64,000 nt of DNA, from positions 1 through 64,000 of the forward strand of contig JBFWNT010000010.1 of NCBI GenBank assembly GCA_050250915.1. The letters are read 5' to 3'. The translations under genes and the position numbers were made by a program. This document shows, piece by piece, positions 35,737-46,035 of this stretch. Origin of the DNA: Miltoncostaea sp050250915. Lineage in GTDB: Bacteria > Actinomycetota > Thermoleophilia > Miltoncostaeales > Miltoncostaeaceae. The notes beneath the pieces were generated by a model that worked only from the letters and a program-made list of their open reading frames with translations, searched no databases and was not told the origin of the DNA. Position 1 is the first letter of the stretch; each line of letters begins with the position of its first letter.

Positions 35737-36007
35737 CCAGTACCGATAAGAACTTCGGTCGGTGCGAGCGCCTTGGCATCCAGCGCCGGCGCACCCGGCC
35801 CTACACCCGCGCACCAACGGCAAAGCCGAAGCGTTCATTGGCACCGCGCTGCGCGCGTCCTACCGGTACGCCTATCCCACCAGCGCCCACCGCACCCGGG
35901 CCCTGCGCGGCTGGGTGCGGTGGTGCAACCGGCGTCGCCCCCACAGCTCTCTGGGCAACCGGCCGCCGATCAGCCGTGTCGCGCAGGTCCGTGGTTACTT
36001 CAGCTAG
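35737..36007 (+). mobile_element. IS481-type transposase fragment with frameshift
   Basis: A decayed transposase end. An upstream frame reads CERLGIQRRRTRPYT. After one missing base near 35805 the family text continues in another frame as RTNGKAEAFIGTALR ... WVRWCNRRRPHSSLGNRPP ... VAQVRG. The last part is very similar to the end at 1-132. No left terminal repeat is found. The stop (36005-36007) overlaps the atpC stop on the other strand, so the element ends exactly at the atp operon. It is a relic and cannot encode an active transposase. Confidence 0.8.
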
Positions 36008-36435
36008 CTCTTCTCGCCCACCCGGAGGCGGTTCTCCGCGCGGCGGCGGGCCGACTCGGCCGCGCTGCGCTTCACGTCGTCGTCGCCCGCCTCGGCGAGC
36101 TCGGCCTCGGCGCGCTCGAGGGCGGCCCGGGCGCGTTCCACGTCGATCTCGTCGGCCCGCTCCGCCTGCTCGGTGAGGATCAGGACGCGGTCCTCCTCCA
36201 CCGACACGTAGCCCTCGGTGGTGGCCCACACGAGCTCGGTGTCGTCGAGCAGCTTGATGCGGACCTCGCCGTGGCGGAGGAACGCGATGAACGGGGTGTG
36301 CCGCGGCAGGATGCCGACCTCGCCCTCGATGCTCGGGGCGATGACCATGTAGGCCAGGTCGTCGAAGACGGCCCCTTCGGGGGTGAGGAGCCGCACGCCG
36401 AGGCGCTTGCGCTCCTGTCCGATCGCGGTGCTCAC
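36004..36435 (-). CDS. atpC: ATP synthase epsilon subunit
   Basis: A 143-residue epsilon subunit, part of the central stalk of F1 and an inhibitor of ATP hydrolysis. The N-terminal beta-sandwich is recognisable (VRLLTPEGAVFDDLAYMVIAPSIEGEVGILPRHTPFIAFL), shown here in short pieces in the family alignment, with a helical hairpin from about residue 90. It overlaps the atpD stop by four bases. Its stop codon lies on the very edge of the IS481 fragment. Confidence 0.93.
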   Translation of the reverse strand: MSTAIGQERKRLGVRLLTPEGAVFDDLAYMVIAPSIEGEVGILPRHTPFIAFLRHGEVRIKLLDDTELVWATTEGYVSVEEDRVLILTEQAERADEIDVERARAALERAEAELAEAGDDDVKRSAAESARRRAENRLRVGEKS

Positions 36436-37847
36436 CGGTTCTTGAGCTCCGCGGCCTTCTCGACGGCCTCGTCGATCCCGCCGACGAGGAAGAACGCCTC
36501 CTCGGGCAGGTCGTCGTGGCGGCCCTCGACGATCTCCTTGAACCCGCGGATCGTCTCCGACAGCGGCACGTACTTGCCGGGGGTGCCGGTGAAGGCCTCC
36601 GCGACGTGGAACGGCTGCGACAGGAAGCGCTCGATGCGGCGGGCGCGCGACACCGCGAGCTTCTGCTCGTCGGTGAGCTCGTCCACGCCGAGGATCGCGA
36701 TGATGTCCTGCAGGTCCTTGTACTGCTGGAGGATCTCCTGCACCTGGGTCGCGACCTCGTAATGCTCGGGGCCGACACCGTCCTTCGAGAGGATGCGGCT
36801 GGTCGAGTCGAGCGGGTCCACGGCCGGGTAGATGCCCTTCTCGGCGATCGACCGGCTGAGGGTCGTCGTGGCGTCGAGGTGGGCGAACGACGCGGCCGGG
36901 GCCGGGTCGGTCAGGTCGTCGGCGGGGACGTAGATCGCCTGGATCGACGTGACGGAGCCCTTGCGGGTGGAGGTGATCCGCTCCTGCAGGTCGCCCATCT
37001 CCCCCTGGAGGGTCGGCTGGTACCCCACGGCGGAGGGCATGCGGCCGAGGAGCGCCGACACCTCGGAGCCCGCCTGCACGAACCGGAAGATGTTGTCCAC
37101 GAAGAGCAGCACGTCCTGGCCGCCCTCGTCGCGGAAGTACTCCGCCATCGTCAGGCCGGACAGGGCGACCCGCAGGCGCGCGCCGGGCGGCTCGTTCATC
37201 TGGCCGTACACGAGCGCCGTCTTGTCGATGACGCCCGACTCCTTCATCTCCAGCCAGAGGTCGTTGCCCTCGCGGGTGCGCTCGCCCACGCCCGCGAACA
37301 CGGACAGACCGCCGTGCTCCTGGGCGATGTTGTGGATCAGCTCCTGGATGAGCACCGTCTTGCCCACGCCGGCGCCGCCGAACAGGCCGATCTTCCCGCC
37401 CTTCACGTACGGGGCCAGGAGGTCCACGACCTTGATGCCGGTCTCGTAGATCTCCTCGGTGGGGTTCAGCTGGTCGAACGTCGGCGCATCGCGGTGGATG
37501 GGCCAGCGCTCGCCGGCGGACACGTCGGCGCCCTCGTCGATCGTCTCGCCCAGCACGTTGAAGATGCGGCCGAGCGTCCGCTCGCCGACCGGCACCGAGA
37601 TGGGCGCGCCGGTGTCGCGGACCGTGGTGCCGCGGGCGAGGCCGTCCGTGGTGTCGAACGCGACCGCGCGGACCTTGTCGTCGCCCAGGTGCTGCTGGAC
37701 CTCCGCGATGAGCGGCGGGGCGTCCGCGCCCCGGTCGATCTCGATCGCGTTGTAGATCCGCGGCAGGTTCCCGTCCGGGAAGCGGGCGTCGAGCACGACA
37801 CCCTTGATCTCGAGGATGGTGCCGGTGCTCTGGGCGGTCGTGGCCAT
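36432..37847 (-). CDS. atpD: ATP synthase beta subunit
   Basis: A 471-residue catalytic F1 subunit. The P-loop GGAGVGKTVLIQEL lies at about residues 155-168, the catalytic glutamate region is in GERTREGNDL, and LLFVDNIFRFVQAGSEVSALLGRMPSAVGYQPTL (pieces) marks Walker B and the following loop. ATG at 37847, 24 bases after atpG. Full length and intact. Confidence 0.97.
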   Translation of the reverse strand: MATTAQSTGTILEIKGVVLDARFPDGNLPRIYNAIEIDRGADAPPLIAEVQQHLGDDKVRAVAFDTTDGLARGTTVRDTGAPISVPVGERTLGRIFNVLGETIDEGADVSAGERWPIHRDAPTFDQLNPTEEIYETGIKVVDLLAPYVKGGKIGLFGGAGVGKTVLIQELIHNIAQEHGGLSVFAGVGERTREGNDLWLEMKESGVIDKTALVYGQMNEPPGARLRVALSGLTMAEYFRDEGGQDVLLFVDNIFRFVQAGSEVSALLGRMPSAVGYQPTLQGEMGDLQERITSTRKGSVTSIQAIYVPADDLTDPAPAASFAHLDATTTLSRSIAEKGIYPAVDPLDSTSRILSKDGVGPEHYEVATQVQEILQQYKDLQDIIAILGVDELTDEQKLAVSRARRIERFLSQPFHVAEAFTGTPGKYVPLSETIRGFKEIVEGRHDDLPEEAFFLVGGIDEAVEKAAELKNR

Positions 37848-37871
37848 CTGGCTGATCTCTCCTCGGGCGGT

Positions 37872-38770
37872 CTAGGTCAGGGCGTCGGCGCCGGCGACGA
37901 CTTCCAGGATCTCCTGGGTGATCGCGGCCTGGCGGGCCCGGTTCATGGCGAGCGTGTACTGGTCGATGAGCGCGCCGGCGTTGTCGGTCGCGTTGCGCAT
38001 GGCGGTGCGGCGGGCCGCGAGCTCCGCGGCGGCGCTCTCCAGCAGCGCGCGATAGATGGTGGTGTCGAGGTAGTTGGGGAGCAGGTGGCGGAGGAAGTCC
38101 TCCGGGTCCGGCTCGAACAGGGCCAACCCGCGCGTGGGCGCGTGGTCCTCCTCGGTCTGCTCGTCCTCGTCCATCACCACGGTGCGCTCCACCGGCAGCA
38201 ACTGCTCGGTGGTCACGGTCTGCTCGAGCACCGACTTGAAGGCGTTGTAGACGATGACGACGCGGTTGACCTCGCCCTCGGTGAACCGGCCGACGAGGTG
38301 CTCCTTCACCTGCTCCGCGTCGGCGAAGGTGGGCTCCACGGAGAAGCCCTGGAACCCCCGGTCGATCGGGAGGCCGCGGAACGCGATGGTGCCGGCGCCC
38401 TTCTTGCCGACCGTCGTGAACACCACCTCCTCGAAGCCCTCCTCGCGGAGCTCCTCGGCGACGTTCATCGCGCGCCGCACGATGTTCACGTTGAACGCGC
38501 CGGCCAGCCCACGGTCCCCGGTGATGGCGACGACGACGGCGGTGCCCTCGGCGGCGCGCTCCTCCAGCAGCGTCAGGCCCTTCGCGCCGCCGCTCTGACG
38601 TGCCGCCTGCGCCATGAGCCGGCGCATCGCCTGCGCGTACGGACGCAGGTGCTCGATGCGGTCCTGGGCCTTGCGGAGCTTCGCGGAGGCCACGAGCTCC
38701 ATCGCGCGGGTGATCTTGCGCGTGTTGCGGACCGACTCGATCCGCCGCTTGATGTCGCGGGTGGTCGCCA

Positions 38771-38771
<1 letters not shown>
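37872..38771 (-). CDS. atpG: ATP synthase gamma subunit
   Basis: A 299-residue rotor subunit. Diagnostic ends are present: RDIKRRIESVRNTRKITRAM at the start, and RRTAMRNATDNAGALI plus NRARQAAITQEILEVVAGADAL at the end. These coiled-coil helices turn inside the alpha3beta3 ring. GTG at 38771 shares its G with the atpA stop (TAGTG), so translation is coupled. A middle insertion of about 15 acidic residues (DEDEQTEED) is seen near residue 205. Confidence 0.95.
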
Positions 38772-40390
<1,619 letters not shown>

Positions 40391-40429
40391 CTGCGGGTGG
40401 CCTCTCTGCTCAGGTCGTGGTCGTTCGGG

Positions 40430-40990
40430 TCAGGACGCGTCCGCGGCGAGCGCCGCGTCGACGGGCGCGGCGTTCAGGGCCGCGCGCAGCTCCTCGATGC
40501 GGTGGCGGACCGAGCCGTCCACCACGGCGCCGCCGATGCGGAGCACCAGGCCGCCGACGATCTCGGGGTCGACCGACTCGGTCAGGTCGACGCTGCGGCC
40601 GGTCTTGCGGGAGAGCTCCTCGACGATCCGCGTCCGCAGGTCGTCGGGGAGCGGCACGGCGGTGATGGCCTCCACCTCAAGGCGCCCCTCCTCGGCGGCG
40701 ACCCGGTCGGCGAACGCGCGGGCGATCTCCGGGAACTCCGCGATGCGGCCCCGGTCGACGAGCACCTGGAGGAAGTTTGCGGTGATCGGGGTGGCGGAGG
40801 AGCTCAGCTCCTTCAGCGCCTCCTTCTTCAGCCGCGCCTCGACCTCCGGGTTGTCCAGGAACTGCCGCAGCTCGGCCGACTCCTGGACGGCGTCGGCGAA
40901 CCCGGCGACCTCCTCGGCGACGGCGTCGACCGAGCCGGCGTCGGCGGCCGCCTCGAAGAGGGCCTCCGCGTATGTCGCGGCGACGCTCAC
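40430..40990 (-). CDS. atpH: ATP synthase delta subunit
   Basis: A 186-residue OSCP/delta subunit that ties the peripheral stalk to the top of F1. It starts ATYAEALFEAAADAGSV, the usual YA.AL motif, and has the C-terminal VDPEIVGGLVLRIGGAVVDGS characteristic of the family. GTG at 40990 overlaps the atpF stop by four bases. Confidence 0.94.
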   Translation of the reverse strand: MSVAATYAEALFEAAADAGSVDAVAEEVAGFADAVQESAELRQFLDNPEVEARLKKEALKELSSSATPITANFLQVLVDRGRIAEFPEIARAFADRVAAEEGRLEVEAITAVPLPDDLRTRIVEELSRKTGRSVDLTESVDPEIVGGLVLRIGGAVVDGSVRHRIEELRAALNAAPVDAALAADAS

Positions 40991-41583
40991 GAAGCGGGCT
41001 TCGCCCCGTTGCCGGCGAGCGCCGACAGGTCGGCCTCGTCGATCGCCTGCTCGATGAGCTGGCGGTGCTCGGCGTCGGACAGCGACCGGCGGGACACCTT
41101 CTCGGCGGCGAGCAGCGCGAGCTGCACGACGTCGTCGCGGATGCCGCTCGCGGCGGCCCGGGCCTGGGCCTGGATCTGCTGCTCGGCGTCGCTCAGCACC
41201 CGCTCGCGCTGGCCCTGGGCGTCGCTGACGATCTCCGCCTGCAGGCGCTCGCCCTCCTTGCGGCCCTGCTCGCGCAGCCGATCGGCCTCCTTGCGCGCCT
41301 CGGCGAGGCGGACCTTGTAGTCCTCGAGGAGCTGCGTCGCCTCGTCCCGGCTCCGCTCGGCCTCCTCGATGCTCGTGGCGATGTCGCTGCGCCGCTTCTC
41401 GATCGCGGCGCCCAGCGGCCCGAAGACGTAGCGCTTCAGGATGAACAGGGTGATCCCGAAGATCACCAGCGTCCAGATCATCAGACCCGGGCTGGCCTTC
41501 AGCAGCGGGTTGTCACCGCTGCTGTCGTCGGACGACGCCTGGAGCGGGACCAGGTAGGTGGCGAATGTGGCGAGGGTGCCCAT
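40987..41583 (-). CDS. atpF: ATP synthase b subunit
   Basis: A 198-residue peripheral-stalk subunit. One membrane helix lies at about residues 29-50 (GLMIWTLVIFGITLFILKRYVFGPL), followed by a long charged coiled coil rich in E, R, A and Q up to about residue 170. The residues before the helix (about 1-28) are longer than in Escherichia coli. It sits between atpE and atpH in the standard order. Confidence 0.94.
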   Translation of the reverse strand: MGTLATFATYLVPLQASSDDSSGDNPLLKASPGLMIWTLVIFGITLFILKRYVFGPLGAAIEKRRSDIATSIEEAERSRDEATQLLEDYKVRLAEARKEADRLREQGRKEGERLQAEIVSDAQGQRERVLSDAEQQIQAQARAAASGIRDDVVQLALLAAEKVSRRSLSDAEHRQLIEQAIDEADLSALAGNGAKPAS

Positions 41584-41594
41584 CGCGACCAGCG

Positions 41595-41840
41595 CTAGCC
41601 GATGAAGAAGGCCACGAAGCCCATGAGGAGGGCGTAGAACACGATCGCCTCCGTCAGGGCCAGGCCCAGGAACATCAGCGACATGATCTCGCCGCGGAGC
41701 TCGGGCTGGCGGGCCACGGCCTCCACGGTCTTGCCCATCAGGTAACCGACGCCGGCACCCGGGCCGATGGCGCCGAAGCCGGTGGCGAGACCGAGCGCGA
41801 GGATCTTTGCTGCGTCCTCAACATTGCCGTCAAGTGCCAC
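41595..41840 (-). CDS. atpE: ATP synthase c subunit
   Basis: An 81-residue hairpin membrane protein forming the rotor ring. The glycine-rich first helix (GFGAIGPGAGVGYLMG), the polar loop ARQPE, and the ion-binding carboxylate Glu64 in LALTEAIVFYAL are all present. The residues next to Glu64 look like a proton-type rather than sodium-type site, which is an inference from the motif. ATG at 41840. Confidence 0.95.
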   Translation of the reverse strand: MALDGNVEDAAKILALGLATGFGAIGPGAGVGYLMGKTVEAVARQPELRGEIMSLMFLGLALTEAIVFYALLMGFVAFFIG

Positions 41841-41864
41841 GGAGTAACCCTCCTTGCATTTCCA

Positions 41865-42746
41865 CTAGTGATCCGACTGCACGGCGAAGCCGATGTAGAT
41901 GCCGCTGAGCATGGCGAAGATGAACGCCTGCAGGCCGGCGATGAGCACCCACTCGAACGTGTAGAAGAACACGCCGACGGGGATGGCGATCAGCCCGGCG
42001 AAGTTGCCGAGCAGGACCATGAAGCCGGCGCACATGATGATGAGCAGGTGACCGGCCAGGAGGTTCGCGAAGAGACGAACCGACAGGCTGACGAGCCGCA
42101 GCACCTGGGACAGCAGCTCGAGGGCGAAGATGAAGGGCTTGATCGCGGTCGGCGCGTCCGGGACCAGGGTCTTGAGATAGCCGATCGCCCCGTGGGCGCG
42201 CACGCCCTCGTAGTTGAACGCGATGAAGACCACGAGCGTCAGTGCCAGCGTCACGTTGATGTTCGCGGTGGCGGCGTAGAGCGAGAGGTCCGGAAGCCCG
42301 AACGGCAGGGTGCCGCTCTCGTGCGACACCGGCAGCGGGATGAAGCTGATCAGGTTGCTGACGAGCAGGAACATGAACAGCGTCGCGATGAACGGGAAGT
42401 ACCGCGAGTACACCTTCTCGCTCAGCGTGGGCTTCGCGATCTGCTCCTCGGCGAACTCGTAGATGAGCTCCACGACGTTCTGGGCGCGCGTCGGGCGCAT
42501 CTTGAGGCCGCCCCGGACCACGAAGATCCCGACGCCGATGCAGATGGCGCTGGCCAGCAGGAGGTAGATGACCGCCTTGGTGATCGAGAGGTCCAGCGGG
42601 CCGATCTCGATCTTGATGTAGGGGTCGGTCGCGAACTCGACCGACGGGTCGAAGTCCTCCGACGCCGCCGTCGCGAAGGCGGGTGCCAGCAGCAGCAGCC
42701 CGAGGGCCGCGGGGATCCATGCGCGCCAGAGGTTCCGCAGGCTCAC
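41865..42746 (-). CDS. atpB: ATP synthase a subunit
   Basis: A 293-residue membrane subunit with the half channels for protons. The essential arginine is in SLSVRLFANLLAGHLLI. The last helices contain FFYTFEWVLIAGLQAFIFAMLSGIYI. The start GTG at 42746 opens a hydrophobic stretch resembling a signal peptide (LGLLLLAPAFATAA), and helix 1 follows at about 55-80. It overlaps the upstream atpI-like gene by four bases (GTGA). Confidence 0.95.
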   Translation of the reverse strand: MSLRNLWRAWIPAALGLLLLAPAFATAASEDFDPSVEFATDPYIKIEIGPLDLSITKAVIYLLLASAICIGVGIFVVRGGLKMRPTRAQNVVELIYEFAEEQIAKPTLSEKVYSRYFPFIATLFMFLLVSNLISFIPLPVSHESGTLPFGLPDLSLYAATANINVTLALTLVVFIAFNYEGVRAHGAIGYLKTLVPDAPTAIKPFIFALELLSQVLRLVSLSVRLFANLLAGHLLIIMCAGFMVLLGNFAGLIAIPVGVFFYTFEWVLIAGLQAFIFAMLSGIYIGFAVQSDH

Positions 42747-43162
42747 CGGGGCGTGTCACTCCTCGCTCGCTGGTTGATGGCGTAGAGCACGGTCCGTCCG
42801 CCGAGGTCGCACGTGAACGCGACCAGGAAGATCACGCCGGCCGTGAGGCCGATGGCCTCGTCGTAGCGGAGCGCGACGACGAACAGGATGATCGCGATGA
42901 GCCACGCGCGGGCGATGAACGACAGCCCGACCAGGCCGACGGCGGTCGTGGGGTTCGCGTCGCCGATGAGCTTCGCCGTCCGCAGCTGCAGCCACCAGTT
43001 GGCGGTCCACAGCACCACGCCCAGCACCCAGCCGTTGAGCGGCCCGCCCGCCAGCAGGACGAAGGGCAGGGTGAGCACCGCAACGATGATGCCGATGCCG
43101 GAAGCGATCGCCGTGACCGGACGCGGGGTCGACGACGGGGTCGCGGGTGCGGCAGTCGTCAT
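42743..43162 (-). CDS. AtpI-like ATP synthase assembly protein
   Basis: A 139-residue protein with four predicted membrane helices, first in the atp operon as AtpI proteins are. The ATG at 43162 is chosen because GAGGG lies about 7 bases upstream; a GTG at 43180 is possible. AtpI helps assembly of the c-ring in some bacteria. Sequence similarity is weak, so position carries most of the weight. Confidence 0.8.
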   Translation of the reverse strand: MTTAAPATPSSTPRPVTAIASGIGIIVAVLTLPFVLLAGGPLNGWVLGVVLWTANWWLQLRTAKLIGDANPTTAVGLVGLSFIARAWLIAIILFVVALRYDEAIGLTAGVIFLVAFTCDLGGRTVLYAINQRARSDTPR

Positions 43163-43277
43163 CGGTCGTCCCTCGGACACAGGGCGCAGCTCTTGGGCGG
43201 GATCGAGATCCTCCGGTCGGTTCGGACGGCGCGCACAGCCGGTTCGCGCGCAGCACGGGACCGACGAAGCGCGGGGC

Positions 43278-43307
43278 AGTATATCGACGCCCGAGAAGCG
43301 CGTTCAA
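43278..43307 (-). promoter_or_regulatory. Promoter of the ATP synthase operon
   Basis: On the minus strand TTGAAC (43302-43307), 18 bases, TATACT (43278-43283), a near-consensus sigma-70 promoter and the best in the window. It leaves a leader of about 110 bases before the atpI-like ATG. The rest of the 332-base gap 43163-43494 shows no other clear structure; the promoter of the divergent 43495 gene was not recognised. Confidence 0.75.
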
Positions 43308-43494
43308 CGGGATCGCGCGGCCCGTGACAGTCGTACCGCCGAACCTTCCGTATGAGGGAACGCCCATCATTCCAGGGTTCGGGGGGCTCGCGGCGAATGC
43401 CGGTTCGGCACCGGAACCGCCGTCCTGAAATTCGCATGCCTACCCAGACTTTCGGCCAGTTGCCGCCTACAACGGTGAGAGTGAGGATCGCCCA

Positions 43495-44835
43495 GTGATC
43501 CGGCGTGAAATCCTGCTGAGCGGCCTCGCTGCGGCCATCTTCGCCGCGGGCGCTACGCCTGCAGCCGCGCGGATCACGATGCTGGACGATCAGCCGGCCG
43601 CCCTACGCGACATGGTCGGGGCGGGAGGCCTCGATCAGTCCGACAACATCGCCCAGCTGGAGACGGACCCGCCCGTCCTGCCCACCGGCCAACAGGTCGC
43701 CCGGATCACCTCGGACGCGATCGTAGGCCTCGACGTGCGCGGCATGGCGAGCGTTCTCCGGCAGGCCGTGGAGGAAAGCGGGTCGCATCGCGTCTTCATC
43801 GACGACGTGGGCGTTTCATTCCGTGGTGCATCGGGCGACCGGCTGGCCGCTGCGCTCGGCCTCCTCGGATCGCGCACCGCGCCGGGCGGGGCCACGACCG
43901 TCGCCCGACGAGTGAACCTGTACATGTCGCCGGACCTCTCGTCGACGCTGACCGAGACCTCCGCCCGAGGAATACGTCTCGCGATGCAGCGCGCGGGTGG
44001 GGTATGGCTCAAGACGTCCGGACCGGCGACCGTTTGGTCATTCAATCAGTGGCTGACGTGGCCCGCCGCAACCGTCCGGCTGCTGTCGTCCGCCAAGGGC
44101 GGGCTCGCGTTGCGCGCGCACCTCGTTCTCTCCGCAGGAGACCAGGTCGCAATCTGGGCCCTCGCCCGCCACGGGAGCGCGTGCGACGTCCTCGGAAACG
44201 GGCCCGCGGCATACCGGGTCGGGGCGTCGGCTCGGGCCTTCGCGATCGAGCACAAGCGGACTTTCACCGCCCCCGAGGCCAAGAAGCAACCGCCAGCCGG
44301 CTGCACGCCAGCGCCCGTCTTGCCGACCGACGGCGCCGCCGCCCTGGTGACGTCGTGGGGCCGGGAGACGACGGGGTTGCCGATCCCGCCCGGCGGCCTG
44401 GTGACGCCGCCGCTGGTGGCGGGCGAGCCGGCCCAGGTGACCCTCCAGCTCGGCGCCGACCCCCTGGGCCTGGCCGCCGGCCTGGGCGTCACCCCCGAGG
44501 CGGCGTGGAAGGCCCTGGCGGTGGTGGTGCAGGTCCGGGGCCCGGGGGTCGCCCTGGACGCCCCGATCGCCGGCGACGGCTCCGCCGCCCTTGCGTTCAC
44601 CCCCACCGCGCCCGGCCCGGTCTCGATGCGCATCGTGGTCCAGGGCTCCGGGGTCTCCACCGCGCTCGGCGCGCCCTCCGACCTGGTGCAGCCCCTCGCC
44701 TCCACCCCGTTCGGCGCCCCGCTCCTGTCCCGGGTCGTGACCGACCCAGACCACTGGACGCTCACGATCCCGCTCGTGCCGACCGACGGGTCCGTCGGCG
44801 ACCCGGTGCTGGTGATCGTCCCGCCGTTCGGCTGA
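43495..44835 (+). CDS. Secreted protein of unknown function
   Basis: A 446-residue exported protein. The GTG at 43495 has GAGG about 8 bases upstream and opens a signal peptide (basic IRR, hydrophobic LLSGLAAAIFAAGA, cleavage near AAA at about 25). Residues 30-270 form one unknown domain with two cysteines (SACDVL, AGCTPA). From about residue 280 a second, proline/glycine/valine-rich beta domain begins. The DNA of the first half is visibly less GC-biased than that of the second half. It stands alone on the plus strand between the atp operon and wecA. Confidence 0.65.
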   Translation: MIRREILLSGLAAAIFAAGATPAAARITMLDDQPAALRDMVGAGGLDQSDNIAQLETDPPVLPTGQQVARITSDAIVGLDVRGMASVLRQAVEESGSHRVFIDDVGVSFRGASGDRLAAALGLLGSRTAPGGATTVARRVNLYMSPDLSSTLTETSARGIRLAMQRAGGVWLKTSGPATVWSFNQWLTWPAATVRLLSSAKGGLALRAHLVLSAGDQVAIWALARHGSACDVLGNGPAAYRVGASARAFAIEHKRTFTAPEAKKQPPAGCTPAPVLPTDGAAALVTSWGRETTGLPIPPGGLVTPPLVAGEPAQVTLQLGADPLGLAAGLGVTPEAAWKALAVVVQVRGPGVALDAPIAGDGSAALAFTPTAPGPVSMRIVVQGSGVSTALGAPSDLVQPLASTPFGAPLLSRVVTDPDHWTLTIPLVPTDGSVGDPVLVIVPPFG

Positions 44836-44859
44836 GGCCCGCAGGCGGGCCCCGGCGGG

Positions 44860-45984
44860 TCAGCGGCCGGCGAGCTCCCGTGACCGGCGGGCGGCGCTGC
44901 GCTGGCGCACCAGCGTGACGACCGGGGTGCTGCGCCACTTGAGGATCTCGAGGACGTAGACCAGGTACACCGCGGCGGCGACCGCGACGATCCCCCCGAT
45001 CGACAGGCCGATCGCGCCGACCGGGTCGATGGAGCCGTCGGGGTCCTTGTACGAGACGAAGCGCAGCGCCACCGCGACGGCGCCCATCAGGGCGCACCAG
45101 GCGTAGAGCGCCAGCACGGTCTTGCGCTGCCCCCACCCGATGTTGAAGAAGCGGTGGTGGAAGTGGCTGCGGTCGGCGCCGTACACCGGCAGCCCGTGCT
45201 TGAGGCGCTTCAGCACCACGAACGAGGTGTCCAGGATCGGGATCGCCAGGATCACGAGCGGCGCGACGACGGCGACGGCGGCGGTGGTCTTCATGACGCC
45301 GCTGATCGCCACCCCGGCGAGGACGAACCCCAGCAGCATCGAGCCGCAGTCGCCCATGAACACCCGCGCCGGGTGGAAGTTGAACACCAGGAACGCGGCG
45401 CAGGCGCCGGCGAGGGCGGCGGCCATGATCGCCGGGTCGGTGCGGCCGAGTGAGGCCGCCAGGATGGCGAACGTGGTGGCGCCGAGGCCGCTGATGCCGG
45501 CCGCCAATCCGTCCATCCCGTCGGTGAAGTTGATCATGTTCACCAGGGCCACGAACCAGAGCACCGTGAGCGGGTACTGCGCGGGGCCCAGGTCGCCGAC
45601 GCCCAGGAACGGGAGCGTGACGTGGTCGATGGTGAGGCCCGCGGCGACGGGGATCGCGGCGCACGCCGCCTGACCCACCAGCTTCACCGCCGGCGAGAGG
45701 CCCCAGATGTCGTCGACCGCCCCCAGGGCCGCGATGAGCACGGCCCCGGTGATGAGCGCCCGGGCCGCCTCGTCCTCGGGGAAGTAGTAGAGGACCGGGA
45801 CCAGGAAGCCGGCCAGGATCGCCAGGCCGCCGAGCCGCGGGGTGGGCTCGCTGTGGATGCGGCGCCCGGAGGGGACGTCCACCGCCCCGACCGCCCGCGC
45901 CAGGCGCGAGGCGAGCGGCGTCGTGGCCAGCACGACGACGGCCGCCACGACGGCGCAGATGATGGGGATGAGGGTGGTCGTCAC
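44860..45984 (-). CDS. wecA: Undecaprenyl-phosphate sugar-1-phosphate transferase (WecA/TagO type)
   Basis: A 374-residue membrane enzyme with about 10-11 helices, in the MraY/WecA family. Metal and substrate motifs are GAVDDIWGL, NFTDGMDGLAAG, VFMGDCGSMLLGF and the histidine motif RSHFHHRFF. It starts wall-polymer synthesis by moving a sugar-1-phosphate, usually GlcNAc-1-phosphate, to undecaprenyl phosphate. In other actinobacteria this gene lies directly upstream of atpI; here a secreted-protein gene separates them. The polymer could be a later substrate of the LCP protein at 27937. Confidence 0.9.
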   Translation of the reverse strand: MTTTLIPIICAVVAAVVVLATTPLASRLARAVGAVDVPSGRRIHSEPTPRLGGLAILAGFLVPVLYYFPEDEAARALITGAVLIAALGAVDDIWGLSPAVKLVGQAACAAIPVAAGLTIDHVTLPFLGVGDLGPAQYPLTVLWFVALVNMINFTDGMDGLAAGISGLGATTFAILAASLGRTDPAIMAAALAGACAAFLVFNFHPARVFMGDCGSMLLGFVLAGVAISGVMKTTAAVAVVAPLVILAIPILDTSFVVLKRLKHGLPVYGADRSHFHHRFFNIGWGQRKTVLALYAWCALMGAVAVALRFVSYKDPDGSIDPVGAIGLSIGGIVAVAAAVYLVYVLEILKWRSTPVVTLVRQRSAARRSRELAGR

Positions 45985-46035
45985 AGGTGGTGGGCCTCAG
46001 CCCGGAAGCATTCTAGGTGGGGGCATCAGAGCCCT

